A stretch of 64,000 bases of DNA, taken from assembly GCA_964023275.1 (NCBI GenBank), contig OZ029916.1:48294362-48358361 (forward strand), read 5' to 3'. Source of the DNA: Norana najaformis (lineage: Eukaryota > Annelida > Clitellata > Crassiclitellata > Hormogastridae). The notes below the pieces were generated by a model. It did not search any database. It was not told the origin of the DNA and saw nothing but the letters and a program-made list of their open reading frames with translations. This document shows, piece after piece, positions 31,613-43,291 of this stretch. Every line of letters starts with the position of its first letter. The stretch's first letter is position 1. A program made the translations under genes and the position numbers.

Positions 31613-32249
31613 TACATTGGTTAAAGCGTACATCAAAGCCGCGGAGCGCGAGGATGCCCGTTTGCATCCCGGTCGTGGCTCACACCAGAACTTTGAATAT
31701 CGAGCTAACACGGACACTTTATATGGCGTGGCGTCCAGTGAAACGGGCTGCGATGCTAAAGGGATTCACCCGATAAATCCATTGAAAAATGACCAAGGTC
31801 GAGGCCATGACGTGCAAACGACAATGAGAAAGTAGTTTTGTCGCTATTCACCAGATGGCATCATCGCACGCTTCGTTCCTTTTCGTTCACTAGATGGCCA
31901 GCATCGAATCTGTAATACAAGCAGAGTCAGGTCAGGTTAAATCAAATGAGGGAAGGAAAGCTGGGGTAAACTCGGTTCGTGTCAGGTCAGGTAAGGTCAA
32001 TCTAGGTGCGTTGAAGTGAAATAAGGCCATATAATATAGAGTATAGTATGGTAATCAAGGTCAAATCGGGTCAGTTAGAGTCGGGTAACAAGAAGTGTCA
32101 CCAGTAGCAGAGTTCCCATATCAAGCAATGTTGAGAGACGTAGCATTGTAATCGTAATGCCTGTTATGAATTGTCTGTTGCATTAAGTTTAAGAAATCAA
32201 AACCAATATCGGGGTACTGTCACGTTAAATGTATTTGCGACCGTCAGAT

Positions 32250-32420
32250 GTGACTACTCCTCGAATCACAATAAGGGATAACTACAAACTTTGTGAAGCT
32301 TAAAAAGCTTGGATGTCAGATGTCGCTAAACAATGACTTTTCGTCAAATCAGAACAGGAAATTTTGAAGCATTTGGACACCTTTAAAACGTTTTCTAGTA
32401 CCATATATTCTACAGCTGCG
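32250..32420 (-). promoter_or_regulatory. Class B unit in inverted orientation
   Basis: Minus strand: TATAT from 32407, GGTGTC from 32381, then CAAATGCTTC and an M start (CATTGTTTAGCGACATCTG) near 32330. The TATA-to-box spacing is 26. It is the only complete minus-strand unit I found. Confidence 0.7.
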
Positions 32421-32509
32421 CTTAAATTACAGTGTTGCACCGAAGTGCGGGTTTTAGTTCAGAATATTCGCGCAACTGGCGATGTATTACATGTACACTT
32501 TATCGAGAA

Positions 32510-32690
32510 GATCGGGCGGCGATGGAGAGGACTTGCCCCTGCCCTCATCTGCAGAGGCTAAGAAAATTAAGCCATTAATACTTCATACCCATAACTGACT
32601 CTGGGCTGTTTACTGGAGTGCTTTTCTTTCTTCAGTTTTTAGCGAGTCGTTACGGACGCCTGATTTATGTGATACTGTACAATTAAAAGC
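32510..32690 (+). repeat. tRNA-SINE 3' part
   Basis: GATCGGGCGGCGATGGAGAGG, GCCCTCATCTGCAGAGGC and TAAGAAAATTAAGCC are the end of the SINE body. A decayed M (AGCGAGTCGTTACGGACG) follows. Confidence 0.7.
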
Positions 32691-32703
32691 AACAGCACCT
32701 GAA

Positions 32704-32742
32704 TATATATGGTACAAGAAAACGTTTTAAAGGTGTCCAACT
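32704..32742 (+). promoter_or_regulatory. TATA plus start box, class B
   Basis: TATATAT starts at 32704 and GGTGTC at 32732, a spacing of 28. AACAGCACCTG lies just upstream. Confidence 0.75.
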
Positions 32743-33393
32743 TCTGCTAAACGTCTTCTTATGTATTAAGGTTTAGTCTGACGTATATACCATGACTTTT
32801 TACGTCGTCATTACACAGTTTTATAATCAGCCGGCTGAGACGCAAACTGTAAATTTATTTATAAGAAAAAAATGGCGTAAAACGGGTGTTTAAATTGAGC
32901 CATCTGAAATGGACGTCTAAATAATACAGTCGGAAAGAGCCGCCTAAAGCTTCAAATTAAAGTAAGTAGTTTGGTGTAACAGAATTTAGCTGAAAACTAA
33001 AAATTATTAATTTTCAATTTTTTTGACATAATTTTTTGCAATATCTTTATTGCAATAGGTGCATATGGTATTTTTGTATACAGTTTCAAAATTGGAACTT
33101 GGGAGCCGCTATTAATGAACTTGTGATTATAAGGGGTTTCTTCAAGACCTCACAGAGTTTGAATATATCGAGCCTAGATGCCTATCACAGCCGCATACAT
33201 TATTGTCTACAACGGACAAGGGTGGTAACCACGGGACAAAGTCAGTCACAGTCCGAACACGGAATAAAAATACTGAAAAAATCCACTTTTAGACTGATTA
33301 TAAAAACGAAATGCAACTGGAAAAAATCATGGCTATTTTGTCTTTGTTGTCAGACCGGTTTTAGCACAAAGCGACTTGTAGTAATTTCTGATT

Positions 33394-33490
33394 AACGACG
33401 CTATGATTTAACGAAGACGATAAACGTCGCCCTCTTCCGTCATCCAAGCTTGAGACTGGCACCACCCGACTAAAGGCGGTGCCGGAGTTT
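33394..33490 (-). repeat. Class E old SINE-like segment
   Basis: GACGATAAACGTCGCCCTC, CAAGCTTGAGACTGGCACC and CTAAAGGCGGTGCCGGAGTT mark the diverged segment. Confidence 0.7.
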
Positions 33491-33879
33491 ATTTTGTATA
33501 GCATTATTTTCATTTTTAAAATAAGATTTAAGTGTGGAAGGAACCAACATAAAACTTATGAAAATCTAGCGCTACTTAAAGAGCGCACAGACTGTAGTCG
33601 TTTTGGGTGTCGATGACATATTCAGATCCACGTACTGTAAGGTAAACAATAGCTGTGTTACAACGTTGATGAATGAAATCTATTATTATTTAAGCAAAAA
33701 TCATGTAAAGCTGTGTCTGGACTGTGTTATCAACGAGTTGTGTGTATTTAGTGTTGTGATCACAAATAATAAAAGTGGAAAATTTAACTTAATATTGCGT
33801 GTAATTATTAGTAATTTTTAATGACTAAATCAGTTTCTGTTTGGAATGAGAAATGGGATATTTTATTGAAGGCTAACAG

Positions 33880-33960
33880 GTATCGGAATCGTAAGCTCGA
33901 GATTTCTACAGCGCTCAACGAAAGCTAAGTCGCGGGAATCAGCTTATTCACAGGTGTGTG
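33880..33960 (-). pseudogene. CR1/L2-type LINE 3' end
   Basis: TCGAGATTTCTACAGCGCTC, AACGAAAGCTAAGTCGCGGG and AGCTTATTCACAGGTG are the reverse of the L2 3' end. GT/GC dinucleotide repeats follow to 34003. A sister fragment lies at 41798-41880. Confidence 0.75.
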
Positions 33961-34335
33961 CGTGCGTGCGCGCGCGCGACTATATATATATGTGTGTGTG
34001 TGTGATCAGTGTTTCGAGGAATTTAGTAATGGAGGGAGGTGTATGGGGTAATTTGCTAACGCGAGCATTTATACGCAAGCAAAAGGGTTTTTCCAATGAC
34101 GCATGAAGAGACTTTTTGACGAGGGAGAGAGGGGAGGGCTGGTGATGACGGGGATAAAGAGACCACGTGTCCTTATTTATATGCATTCAAATCAAGCTGT
34201 TTCGATATTCCTTAGGTACATGGGGGCAATACTACGAAACCGTCGAGTAATAGTAATTTCCAATGTTTAACGACTTCTTATGGCTGTCGTTAAATTCGAT
34301 TTGACATTATCTTGGAATCTTTTGTCTTACCACAG

Positions 34336-34447
34336 TAGTAGTTCCTCAGTTTAGGTACAGCTTATGGCATCAAAGGTCGTTGCCGTAGCCCTCCTCCTTT
34401 ATCCAGGCTTGGGACTGGCACTACCCTCAAACAAGGCAGTTGCGAAA
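34336..34447 (-). mobile_element. Short SINE with 14 bp target duplication
   Basis: The flanks 34322-34335 and 34448-34461 are identical (TTGTCTTACCACAG). The element is 112 bp. Confidence 0.94.
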
Positions 34448-34773
34448 TTGTCTTACCACAGCGATTAAAAAATTACAAATAAACAGGACTGGAAGTTATT
34501 TAAAGGTGTCAAAACATAAACTAACATTATAAAAATTATTCAGTGGTTGACGAAATTTTACGGATCTCATGTTTGTTTAAAGTGAAGGATCTCTACGAGA
34601 TTCCTTTTTCATTGAAACTACCAGTCTGCTCATATTCATACCAGGGCCATACGTGAAGAATACATTTTTATAGTCACTTAAGTTTCCACTTCATATTTTA
34701 TACTTATAACGACATCTTGTGGCTGCCAGTGCCTTCAAGTCGACCTTGCGTCGTAAAGTCGAAAATAAACGAA

Positions 34774-34811
34774 TATAGAGCGTCAACGAAGTTATTTAAA
34801 GGTGTCTAAGC
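34774..34811 (+). promoter_or_regulatory. TATA plus start box, class D leader fused to tRNA-SINE
   Basis: TATAG starts at 34774 and GGTGTC at 34801, a spacing of 27. The downstream text is a D-like leader that runs straight into the tRNA-SINE at 34840. Confidence 0.7.
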
Positions 34812-34839
34812 GTAACCGAACATTATCAGTAGCACTTAT

Positions 34840-35090
34840 TGTTGTCCAGTTGTTGCTCGTTGGTGAAATCCCCGCCTGGGCAGAAATTTCTTTCTAAATT
34901 TCAACTCCACTTGCGCCCCCTAGGCAACTCAGCTACAATGAGCACACTGACAATTAATGGGAAGATGACGCGGCGAGAGAGAGAGAATTTGCCTCATATG
35001 CCGAGGCTGAGAAAAATGAAGTCACTGACACTTCATACTTTCTCTTATCATCTTCTCCTTCTGTGTATATTGACATCTTACTGATGACTG
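34840..35090 (+). repeat. tRNA-derived SINE, decayed head
   Basis: GCTCGTTGGTGAAATCCCCG is followed by GGGCAGAAATTTCTTTCTAA, ACTCCACTTGCGCCCCC and GAGGCTGAGAAAAATGAAG. Confidence 0.8.
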
Positions 35091-35152
35091 GCTAATTGTA
35101 CCCCGATTTGAACTACGTGATTGAACCAACGATTTACCCCATCTGCTCTACA

Positions 35153-35190
35153 TATACCGCAAAAAGAAACGTTTAAAAGGTGTCCAGATG
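35153..35190 (+). promoter_or_regulatory. TATA plus start box, class B
   Basis: TATACC starts at 35153 and GGTGTC at 35179, a spacing of 26. The leader AGATGCTGTGTAGC and an M copy follow. Confidence 0.6.
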
Positions 35191-35299
35191 CTGTGTAGCT
35201 TTCTTTTATGACTTGAGGATTAGCCATTGTTCAGCGACGTCTGACGGCCGCCATAAACATTCGTGTCGACTCGTTCGCTTTTTGATGTAGTCTGATTAC

Positions 35300-36090
35300 A
35301 TTACTGGATGTCTTTAAACCAATCAAAGTCCGATCGAACGCAGTTTTCATGGACTAAATCCAAACTTTTCAGACGATAGTTTTCCGATTTAAACTAAGTC
35401 TTTACACGATGATACGCAGGCTGATCATCTGCGACATGAGCCTTCATCCGCTCATAACACAAGAACGCAGTTCGACTTAACAATAGTCCGCAACTGCCGA
35501 TTTTCTTCTCCGAGTTACGCTAGAATGCGATGAGGACCTTTCCTGTCCAACATCCAGACGTCAACTGAGCACCACAACGGTTTTCACATCGAATGTTCGA
35601 CAACGCGTGATGTTTCTATTGGCCGAGATGATCGTCTGCGATTTTCACGTATCTTTCGGAGCAGTTTCACAGTTCTTCTATGAAGGATTCGTCTGCTCAG
35701 TTATTCACCGAAGAAAAGAAGTCGCGACTACTGCGTCCCCTCATTGGCTAACGACTTCCTGTAGTAACGCGTCGCCATTGGATAAAAATCACACACGGTA
35801 AAATTGTGATTGGCTGGCAGTCCAAACATCAGTTTGAAATATCGTCCGCATTGATTCACAAACTATGGCAGGTTGCGATCAAAGTAATCCATCGACATCC
35901 AAGTTGATTGCCCGTAAAATCACAATCACCTTATATTCCCCATACTTAATAGATTTTTAGAACCTACGCTGGCCTTGCTATTTTTATTAGTTAAAACATC
36001 TAAAGCCGGCCGAACATTTAAGTAAGTAATCACGTTAGTCAACGCAAACTCTTATTCTAACACACGCTTAGACGCGTCAATAATACACAC
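35300..36090. other. Array-free insert of unknown nature
   Basis: This block of about 0.8 kb lacks array text. GGATGTCTTTAAACCAATC near 35310 has a weak inverted counterpart near 35890-35910 (ATCCATCGACATCC), which could be remains of a TIR. It holds no long reading frame. Nothing else is recognised. Confidence 0.35.
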
Positions 36091-36092
36091 AG

Positions 36093-36215
36093 TTAATAAG
36101 TAAGTAAGTAAGTAAGTAAGTATATTCTTTATTAACCAATAGCTAATCGCACATCGGTTTACAAGTATTTAAGAACACAAGAAAACTTAATATTCATACA
36201 ACATCCTAACAATAA
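36093..36215 (-). pseudogene. LINE 3' end with (TTAC)n tail
   Basis: This is almost identical, in reverse, to 61486-61593: (TAAG)n at 36098-36120, then TATTCTTTATTAACCAATAG and CTAATCGCACATCGG. Confidence 0.85.
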
Positions 36216-36691
36216 AACATTTTCGAGTTAAATTGTCAACAGTAAATTCTATTGAAATTGCTAAACATGGCGAGAATATACATAGATTCAGTTTACAATG
36301 GTTTGAACGAAATTGAAGAATATGTAGCATAGATTTATCGCTATTTAAAGGTGTCTAACCAGAAAATTGCTTCATTCAAGTTTTAACAACATCTTGCGGC
36401 TGCCAGCGCCATTAACGTCAACCTTACCTTATTTTGTAGCTTGAGTTATATAAGCTGTCGCTAGATGGATGGATCGACTCCTACAGTTTTAACGACATCT
36501 TATGACATCAAAGGCCGTTGACGCTGATTGTAAAAACATTTGTAACGGTTCTCACTGTAATTTGCAGTTTTTTTATTAAACATGTTTTTCAATCCTCAGT
36601 TTAATGACATCTCATGGCATCAAAAGACTTTGACCTCATTTCATGAATCAACAATTTTACAAACAAACAATCCAAGTATCAAATCAAATTT

Positions 36692-36805
36692 TTAGTAGTA
36701 GTAATTCCAGTGTTTAACGACATCTTATGACATCAAAGACCGTTGACGTCGCACTCCTCTTTATCCAGGCTTGGGACTGGCACTACCCCACTAAAGGCTG
36801 CGGCT
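36692..36805 (-). mobile_element. Short SINE with 11 bp target duplication
   Basis: The flanks AAATCAAATTT at 36681-36691 and 36806-36816 match. Confidence 0.9.
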
Positions 36806-36834
36806 AAATCAAATTTGTTATGGTCAACATCAAA

Positions 36835-36994
36835 TATATAACGTCGTTGAACTTGTAGTAGTATTTCCTCAGTTTAACTACAGCTTATGGCATCAAAGGC
36901 CGTTGCCGTCGCCCGCCTCCTCTATCCAGGCTTGGGACTGGCACTACCCCCAAACAAGGCAGTGGTCGTTGAACTTGTTTTAAAGGTGTCTAAT
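36835..36994 (+). promoter_or_regulatory. TATA and start box split by a SINE
   Basis: TATATA starts at 36835 but GGTGTC is at 36985. A SINE at 36857-36964 and one copy of its duplication lie between. Removing those 122 bases gives a spacing of 28, the normal distance. Confidence 0.88.
36857..36964 (-). mobile_element. Short SINE with 14 bp target duplication
   Basis: GTCGTTGAACTTGT at 36843-36856 is repeated at 36965-36978. The element inserted between a TATA and its start box. Confidence 0.95.
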
Positions 36995-37530
36995 GTGAGC
37001 TTTGTACAATTCAATCGTTTATTCTCATCACATGAATAAAAAGACCGTGGACGACAGTTCAGACAACACATTTAGCACTTAAAGTTCTTGCTAAAGAAGG
37101 TATGTATAATTTTTAAAGAATGTTTTTTATTTCTTTATAAAAAGAATTCCTTACTTACTTTATAACTTAGAATAGATATCACTTTACATGCAAGGGCTGA
37201 GAAATTAATTGGACCGATTTTTTTAATCATCAGTTTAACGACATCACAGGCATCAGCGGCCGTTAACGTCATATAACAAATCAACAATTTCACAGACAAT
37301 CTGCACATTAGACTATACAGCTAGTTAACACATTTGCTCTTTAAAGTACACAGAAAACTAACATCAGTGGACTGCAATTTCAATTACTAACTAATTATAT
37401 GAAGGAAATTTTATACAGTAAACAAACATAATACAACATAAATTGTAGTTTGCCATACTACTCCGTAGTTTCATACTGATCTTCAATGACAAGTATTATC
37501 CAAATTAACCGTTTTAACTAAAACAAGACT

Positions 37531-37568
37531 TATATAACACCGAAGGAAGCGAAATCAAGGTGTCTAAG
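37531..37568 (+). promoter_or_regulatory. TATA plus start box, class E
   Basis: TATATAA starts at 37531 and GGTGTC at 37559, a spacing of 28. M follows with TGTTTAGCGACACCTTGCGG. Confidence 0.75.
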
Positions 37569-37741
37569 GTCGCCTTCTATCTATATCAGCGGCAAGTGTT
37601 TAGCGACACCTTGCGGCTGCCAGAGCTCTTTACGTCGACATCGTCTTACATAAGAGCATAAACTGTACGTAGAGGAGAACATGACATTGATCGATAACAT
37701 CAGTCCGTGGACTGAATTATCGATCGACCAGTTACCACTCA

Positions 37742-37785
37742 AGGCTTGGGACTGGCACTACCTCAAACAAGGCAGTGGCGGAGTT
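37742..37785 (-). mobile_element. Short SINE fragment
   Basis: Only the far end remains (AGGCTTGGGACTGGCACTAC to GGCAGTGGCGGAGTT). Confidence 0.8.
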
Positions 37786-37999
37786 CATGATAATAATGCA
37801 CATAATTGGAGACCTAAATATTTCCAGTGCTCAGAGTAAAACGGGTGTCTAAGATGTGCAAATAAATTTGACGTCTTAATAATGATGTTGAAACGACTGT
37901 CTAAATAATAAAATTAAAGTTGGCAGTTTTGGTTTTATGTCAGATGAAACAATTAGGTTTTACAAATGTTTTTAATATTTATATTTTTTCTTGATCTTT

Positions 38000-39845
38000 T
38001 CTTCCTCTCTCTTATTTCCAAAATTCACAAATGAGTAATATAACCAATGAAATTAACAAAGATTCTATACAAATAGGTACACAAATTAAAGGGATGCCCA
38101 TGCAAAAGATGATTGTACCATTATTACAGAGCTATATTTATATATACAGATGTACAGAATATTTACACAGTATTTGTTAACATGTTAAACATATTTTTTA
38201 CAAAATTAGTTTTATTTACATCATAACTGTTTAGTAACTGAGAATATCACATAATGTAAATCAAAAAAATTACAGATTATATTTAAACTGGAATAATCAT
38301 CAATACTTAAATGACTCCATCCTTATTGATTATCATCAGAATTCAATAAGCCCTTTTTTGTTTTTTTTATGTCCAAATTCTTTGTTCAAAAGGGGGTTTC
38401 CTGTGGTTAAAATCCAGTTAAGAGTTTCAATAATTGCAGATATTTCAGCAGAATACACTGACGAATTATCAACTAATCTAAAAATTTTATGAATTTTGAA
38501 GGATGGGATATAATATTCTGCGGCCACTTTATCTTCAAGTTTAGATCCATCCGTATAGAGAGGTATATAATCATTATATTTATTAATAATTTCTAATGAT
38601 AAAGATTTCATGTAATCTTGTAAGTCAATTTGTTTATTTATTTGTTTCCTTAATGATGTGTCTACTTTTATAATTTTATTAAGCCATGGTGGTGTATTTG
38701 AAATAATGGAAGCTTAAAAAGGCTGATGCACTGTAGAAAAGAATTCCTCTGTTCTTTTGAATAAAGACTGTTGTTCTCTGAGCCAATTACACTTTCCATA
38801 TTAATTCGCCCAATGATCTTTCATAGTCTGCGTTGTGGGTGGTCTTTTGACCCCAATATCTTAGACCCGACCTTGAGAGAGTTGTGTAGCCAACGGAGGT
38901 GGAGGGGCATTTCTCCACACTCATTTTGAAGGGCCAAAATAGGTGTACCCTTGACTGCGCCACAGGCGAGTCTTAAGGCCTCGGATTGAATATTTTGTAA
39001 TTTTTTAATCTGGGAGTTACTAGCTATCGTATAAGCTACACCTCCATAGTCAAGCAAAGATCTTATTAAGGCTCTATATATGGCCAAAAGGGCTTTTTTA
39101 GATGCCCCCATTTATATCCAGCCAGAGCTCTCATTACGCTAATTATTTTCTTACATTTAGTAACAATGTATTCAATATGTGGTTTCCATTTTAATCTTGA
39201 ATCAAAAATGACTCCAAGAAATTTAGCTGTTCTTTCTAGTTTAATTAGGTTATTGTTTAATGTAATAGATAATTTCGGTTGTTTTAACTTTTTGGTAAAT
39301 AGGACTGCAGTAGTTTTACTGATAGATATTTTGAAACCATTTTTGTTACACCAAGTATCGATAATGTTTATGCCATTTTGCATTTTTTCTTCTATTAATT
39401 TAGTATTTTTGTTTGCATAAAGAAATAGCACTATCGTCTGCAAAAAGTGTGAGCTCTACATTGTCATTACCTGGGTTAATATCATTGATCATAATTATAA
39501 ATAAAAGTGGAGATATTATTGATCCCTTCGTGTTCCATTTTCTTGTAGAAAACTGTTTGAGAATTCAAATCCCACTTTAGCTTGAAAGGATCGATTTGTG
39601 AGAAGCCGTGTACTAATCATTTTCTCCATTACTTTGCAAATGGTAGAAGTCAGTGATATAGGTCTACAGGACTCAGGTGATGTTGGATCTTTATTTGGTT
39701 TCAAAATAGGTGTTATTATTGAATGATTCCAATCCTTTAGAAGGGTTCTCTCTGTCCAGATTTTATTGTAAAATTTCAACAGCACCTTCAAAGCATATTT
39801 GTTAAGATTCTTAAGAAGGTTATATGGAATCCAATCTTCTCCTGT
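38000..39845 (-). pseudogene. Jockey/I-type LINE: reverse transcriptase, RNase H and 3' region
   Basis: The minus strand encodes, in order, NPTGEDWIPYNLLKNL, the fingers block SIITPILKPNKDPTSPES and CRPISLTSTICKVMEKMIS, then LTLFADDSAIS with the FADD catalytic motif near 39440. After a frame change near 39420 come FKISISKTTAVLFTKK, KFLGVIFDSRLKWKPHIEYI and RALIRSLLDYGG. The RNase H piece has PLYTDGSKLEDKVA and SSVYSAEISAIIETLNWI. The 3' untranslated region runs to about 38000 and resembles 55870-56160. The copy is broken by stops and frameshifts. Confidence 0.9.
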
Positions 39846-39888
39846 GGGGTTGTTTTTTTCACGCTACGTGTTAACCCAGCTTTCCTTA

Positions 39889-39926
39889 TATATAGCGCAT
39901 CAGATAACGTTTAAAAGGTGTCCAAA
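39889..39926 (+). promoter_or_regulatory. TATA plus start box, class B
   Basis: TATATAG from 39889 and GGTGTC at 39917 give a spacing of 28. The leader CAAAGGCTGTGTAGC and M (CGCGACATCTTACGGCCGCC) follow. Confidence 0.75.
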
Positions 39927-40474
39927 GGCTGTGTAGCTTCCTGTTATGAATTGATAATTAGACGTTGTTTCGCGACATCTTACGGCCGCCATAACCACTT
40001 ACGTCGGCTCGTCTCCTTTTATATTGATGTAATATAATTACAAAACTGGAGCTCTATAAATCAATCAATCAATCGTTTATTTTCATTGCAATGATTTAGG
40101 ATTAAAAATTCTTCTTAACAGTGTATGTATTATTTTGCTTAGAATGTTAAGAATTCGAAACAACGAAAATATTTGAATATATTTAAATATATTTGAATAT
40201 ATCCAGCCAAGAAGAACCAATGGGGCCGCAAACTTCAATGTGTGCAACTGACACGGGGTGGTAATTAAGAACAGGAAAACACGTCCGAAAACTCAAAATC
40301 CCCAACAATCTCGTGTACAATAACATCGGGACACCAAGTGGATAACCATAGCAGTCCGAAGAGGAAAATAATAGAGAAAAACTCCGTTTTGAGACGAAGT
40401 CTAAGACTTCAATGTAACTGAAGTCAGTTGGTTATGATTAATATATTGCGTTTACACGGTAGAAAACGAATACG

Positions 40475-40587
40475 AGTAGTTCCAGTGTTTAACGACATCT
40501 TATGGCATCAAAGGCCGTTGACGTCGCCCTCCTCCTTTATCCAGGCTTGGAACTGGCACTACGCCCATACAATGCAGTGACGGAGTT
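40475..40587 (-). mobile_element. Short SINE copy
   Basis: It runs from GAGTAGTTCCAGTGTTTAAC to CAATGCAGTGACGGAGTT. Confidence 0.85.
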
Positions 40588-40644
40588 AGTATAAATGTTG
40601 AATGCATATGTTTTACATAAGCTGTAAGAAAAGCGTTTAAGGAT

Positions 40645-40830
40645 GTCGAGATTATGACTTCACTTGCGCCACCTACCCAACTCAGCTACCACACTCACCT
40701 ACAACATATACATCTCTGTACACGGAGTGTGAAGATCAGGCGACGACGGAGTGTACTGGTCACCTGTCCTGATCTGCCGAGGCTAGGAAAAATGAACCCT
40801 TCTTTCATACATATGTACCATGACCTTACC
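40645..40830 (+). repeat. tRNA-SINE body
   Basis: ATGACTTCACTTGCGCC, ACCTACCCAACTCAGCTACC and GCCGAGGCTAGGAAAAATG follow a decayed class A box at 40631. Confidence 0.7.
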
Positions 40831-40869
40831 TAATAAATCTCTCTTTCTACTTAGTGGCACCTGGCGATT

Positions 40870-41106
40870 GTAGTTCCTCAGTTTAACGACAGCTTATGGC
40901 ATCAAGGGCCGTTGCCGTCGCCCTCCTCCTTTATCCAGGCTTGGGACTGGCACTACCCCTAAACAAGGCAGTGGCGGAGTTGCACCTGGCGATTGTAGTT
41001 CCTCAGTTTAACGACAGCTTATGGCATCAAAGACCGTTGCCGTCGCCCTCCTCCTTTATCCAGGCTTGGGACTGGCACTACCCCCAAACAAGGCAGTGGC
41101 GGAGTT
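40870..41106 (-). mobile_element. Two SINE copies in tandem with three target duplications
   Basis: Copies at 40870-40981 and 40995-41106 alternate with three identical GCACCTGGCGATT blocks (40857-40869, 40982-40994, 41107-41119). The two copies differ at only a few bases, so the pair arose by tandem duplication of one insertion or by repeated use of the same site. Confidence 0.95.
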
Positions 41107-41135
41107 GCACCTGGCGATTAAACGCAGTTGCTAAA

Positions 41136-41175
41136 TATATACCTGATGGGGAAACGTTTTAAAGGTGTCCAAATG
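41136..41175 (+). promoter_or_regulatory. TATA plus start box, class B
   Basis: TATATA starts at 41136 and GGTGTC at 41164, a spacing of 28. AAACGCAGTTGCT lies just upstream. Confidence 0.78.
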
Positions 41176-41399
41176 CTTCCTGCTCCGATTTTACGAAAAG
41201 CCATTTTTTGACCGACATCTGACGACCGCTTTTACATTCGACGTCAAAATGCTTGATTGTGAATAACAGGGTCAGCCTAGGGAAGGCAGCTTCTTATTCT
41301 TCCTCAGTGTTTAGGGACATCTTACGGCCACCTGGACCTTTGACATCAAACAGGTTCTTCCTGAAAATCTCCACTTATCGGCTCAAATTATTAACATAA

Positions 41400-41795
41400 C
41401 AAGCGATTTGAACACATGTATATATAATATATATTGGGTTATACAGAATTATATATATACAAATGTTTTGTTCCTTCCAAATAGGCCTTCTTTGAACATA
41501 CATTCATATTATTCTTGTAAAAAATAATTGAAGGGATTTGAATTATTTTTATGCATACAGAAAATACTAAGTGCTGATATTGGTATTGAAAATTAATAGT
41601 CATTTAAGCAAAAATCACATAAAGCCTCTGTTGACTGTCTTAGCAATGAGTTTTGTGTAGTGAGTGCTATGTCCTCAATTAATAAAAGTGGAAAATTTAA
41701 TTTAATATGGACTGTTATAACTAATAATTTTTAATGTATGAATCGGATTCTGTTTGAAAGGAGAAATCGTAAATTTTATTAAAGGCTAATAGGTA
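41400..41795. other. AT-rich stretch
   Basis: It resembles 33660-33830 (ATTTAAGCAAAAATCA, AATAAAAGTGGAAAATTTAA), so it is part of a longer repeat shared with that locus. Otherwise nothing is recognised. Confidence 0.5.
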
Positions 41796-42199
41796 TCGTA
41801 ATCGTGATCTCGAGATTTATACAGCGCCCAACGAAAGCAAAGTCGCGGGAACCAGCTTTTTCACAGGTGTTTGCGTGTGTGCTTGATCGGTGCATTGATC
41901 AACTTAATAATGGAGGGAAGTGTATGGAGTTAATTGCTAACGTGAACATATTTATATGCAAGCAGTAGAGTTTTTCCAATGTCGCATGAAGAGATTGTTT
42001 GACGGGTGATGGAGGGGGTGGGGGTGATGTCTGGGATAAACAGACCACGTGTCCTTATTTATATGCATGTAAATCAAGCTGCTTTCATATTCCTATGGTG
42101 CATGTGGATAATACTACAATACTGTCGATTAATAGCAGTTTCCAATGTTTAACGACATCTTATGTCTGTCGTTGACGTCGACCTGACATAATATTGGAA

Positions 42200-42200
<1 letters not shown>

Positions 42201-42272
<72 letters not shown>
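42201..42272. repeat. (CA)n microsatellite
   Basis: Seventy-two bases of CA repeat carry single-base interruptions. It may be the tail of the minus-strand LINE that follows. Confidence 0.97.
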
Positions 42273-42274
42273 GT

Positions 42275-43200
42275 TCAATGGTTTATTGTCATCATGTGAT
42301 TACAACGATCGTTGACGACAATTCAGAAAATGGATTCAGTATTTAAAATACTTGTTAAAGAACGACTGTCATTACTTAAGAAAATGTCATCATTTCTTTT
42401 ATAAAGCAATTTGAAATAACTAAAATTTTACTGTCACAATTTAAAACTTCTTAATTACTAACATATAATATAACATTTTGGGAGATTTTTTTATTTATAG
42501 TTCATTGATAGTTCATTAAAGCTAGTTATAGGCCTAGACAATCATTCATTCCTATCATAATAATACATGAGAATCTTTTCAAAGATAATGTAATCTAAAT
42601 AATACACTTATAATACAAACACAGTCAAGTATTTGAAGCTCTTTTATCTATGACTAAACCAAGATTATATCTTGATTATAATCCGTTATTTGCACGTGTA
42701 TAGCATCTGCATAGGAGCACAATGTTCAAGCAATCAATATCCAATATCCAACAGATATAATAAAGCAAATGAGATTCTTATCCAACACTTAATATATATA
42801 TATATATACATATATATATGACTTTTGATACACAGTATTTAAAGAATCACTTCATTCCCACTAAACACAGAAGTAAACAAATTATAAACCACAAAGTTGG
42901 TATTAAAATGTAACATCTTTTTACATGAAATTCACAATTTCTTTGACTTATTTACAAAATCTCGCCTTTATTAATAAGATACACTAATCTATAACCCTCA
43001 TTTTGAAAAATACCAACAGAAAGCAAATTCTTAAGTGAGCAATCAGATTTATACATTTCTTTCAATAAGGTGGCTATGTTATCTTTCTTGCACTCAAGAA
43101 AAACCTGACAAGAATCACACAAACCAGTTGAATTCATTTTGCATAGTGAAAAGTCTTTGATTAACATTTGCTACAATCAATCTCAGTCCACTAATTTGTA
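42275..43200 (-). pseudogene. LINE C-terminal fragment and 3' region
   Basis: The minus-strand frame reads SLCKMNSTGLCDSCQVFLECK, a C-x2-C...C motif typical of LINE protein ends, then a basic tail to the stop at 42952. About 680 bp of AT-rich 3' region follow, ending in CAATAAACCATTGAACTG and the (TG)n tract. Similar 3' ends occur near 2910, 40060, 37010 and 44410. Confidence 0.65.
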
Positions 43201-43291
43201 CTTCTTTTTGGCGACTCAGATCTGTGTATTTAATATCTGTACTTACTGAGGGACATATTTCATATCACATCCATTAAACTAAAATATTAAA

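Noticed and set aside
35300-36010. DNA transposon with TIRs
   Set aside because: The possible inverted ends (GGATGTC with ATCAAAG) match too weakly and no target duplication was seen; kept only as an unknown insert.
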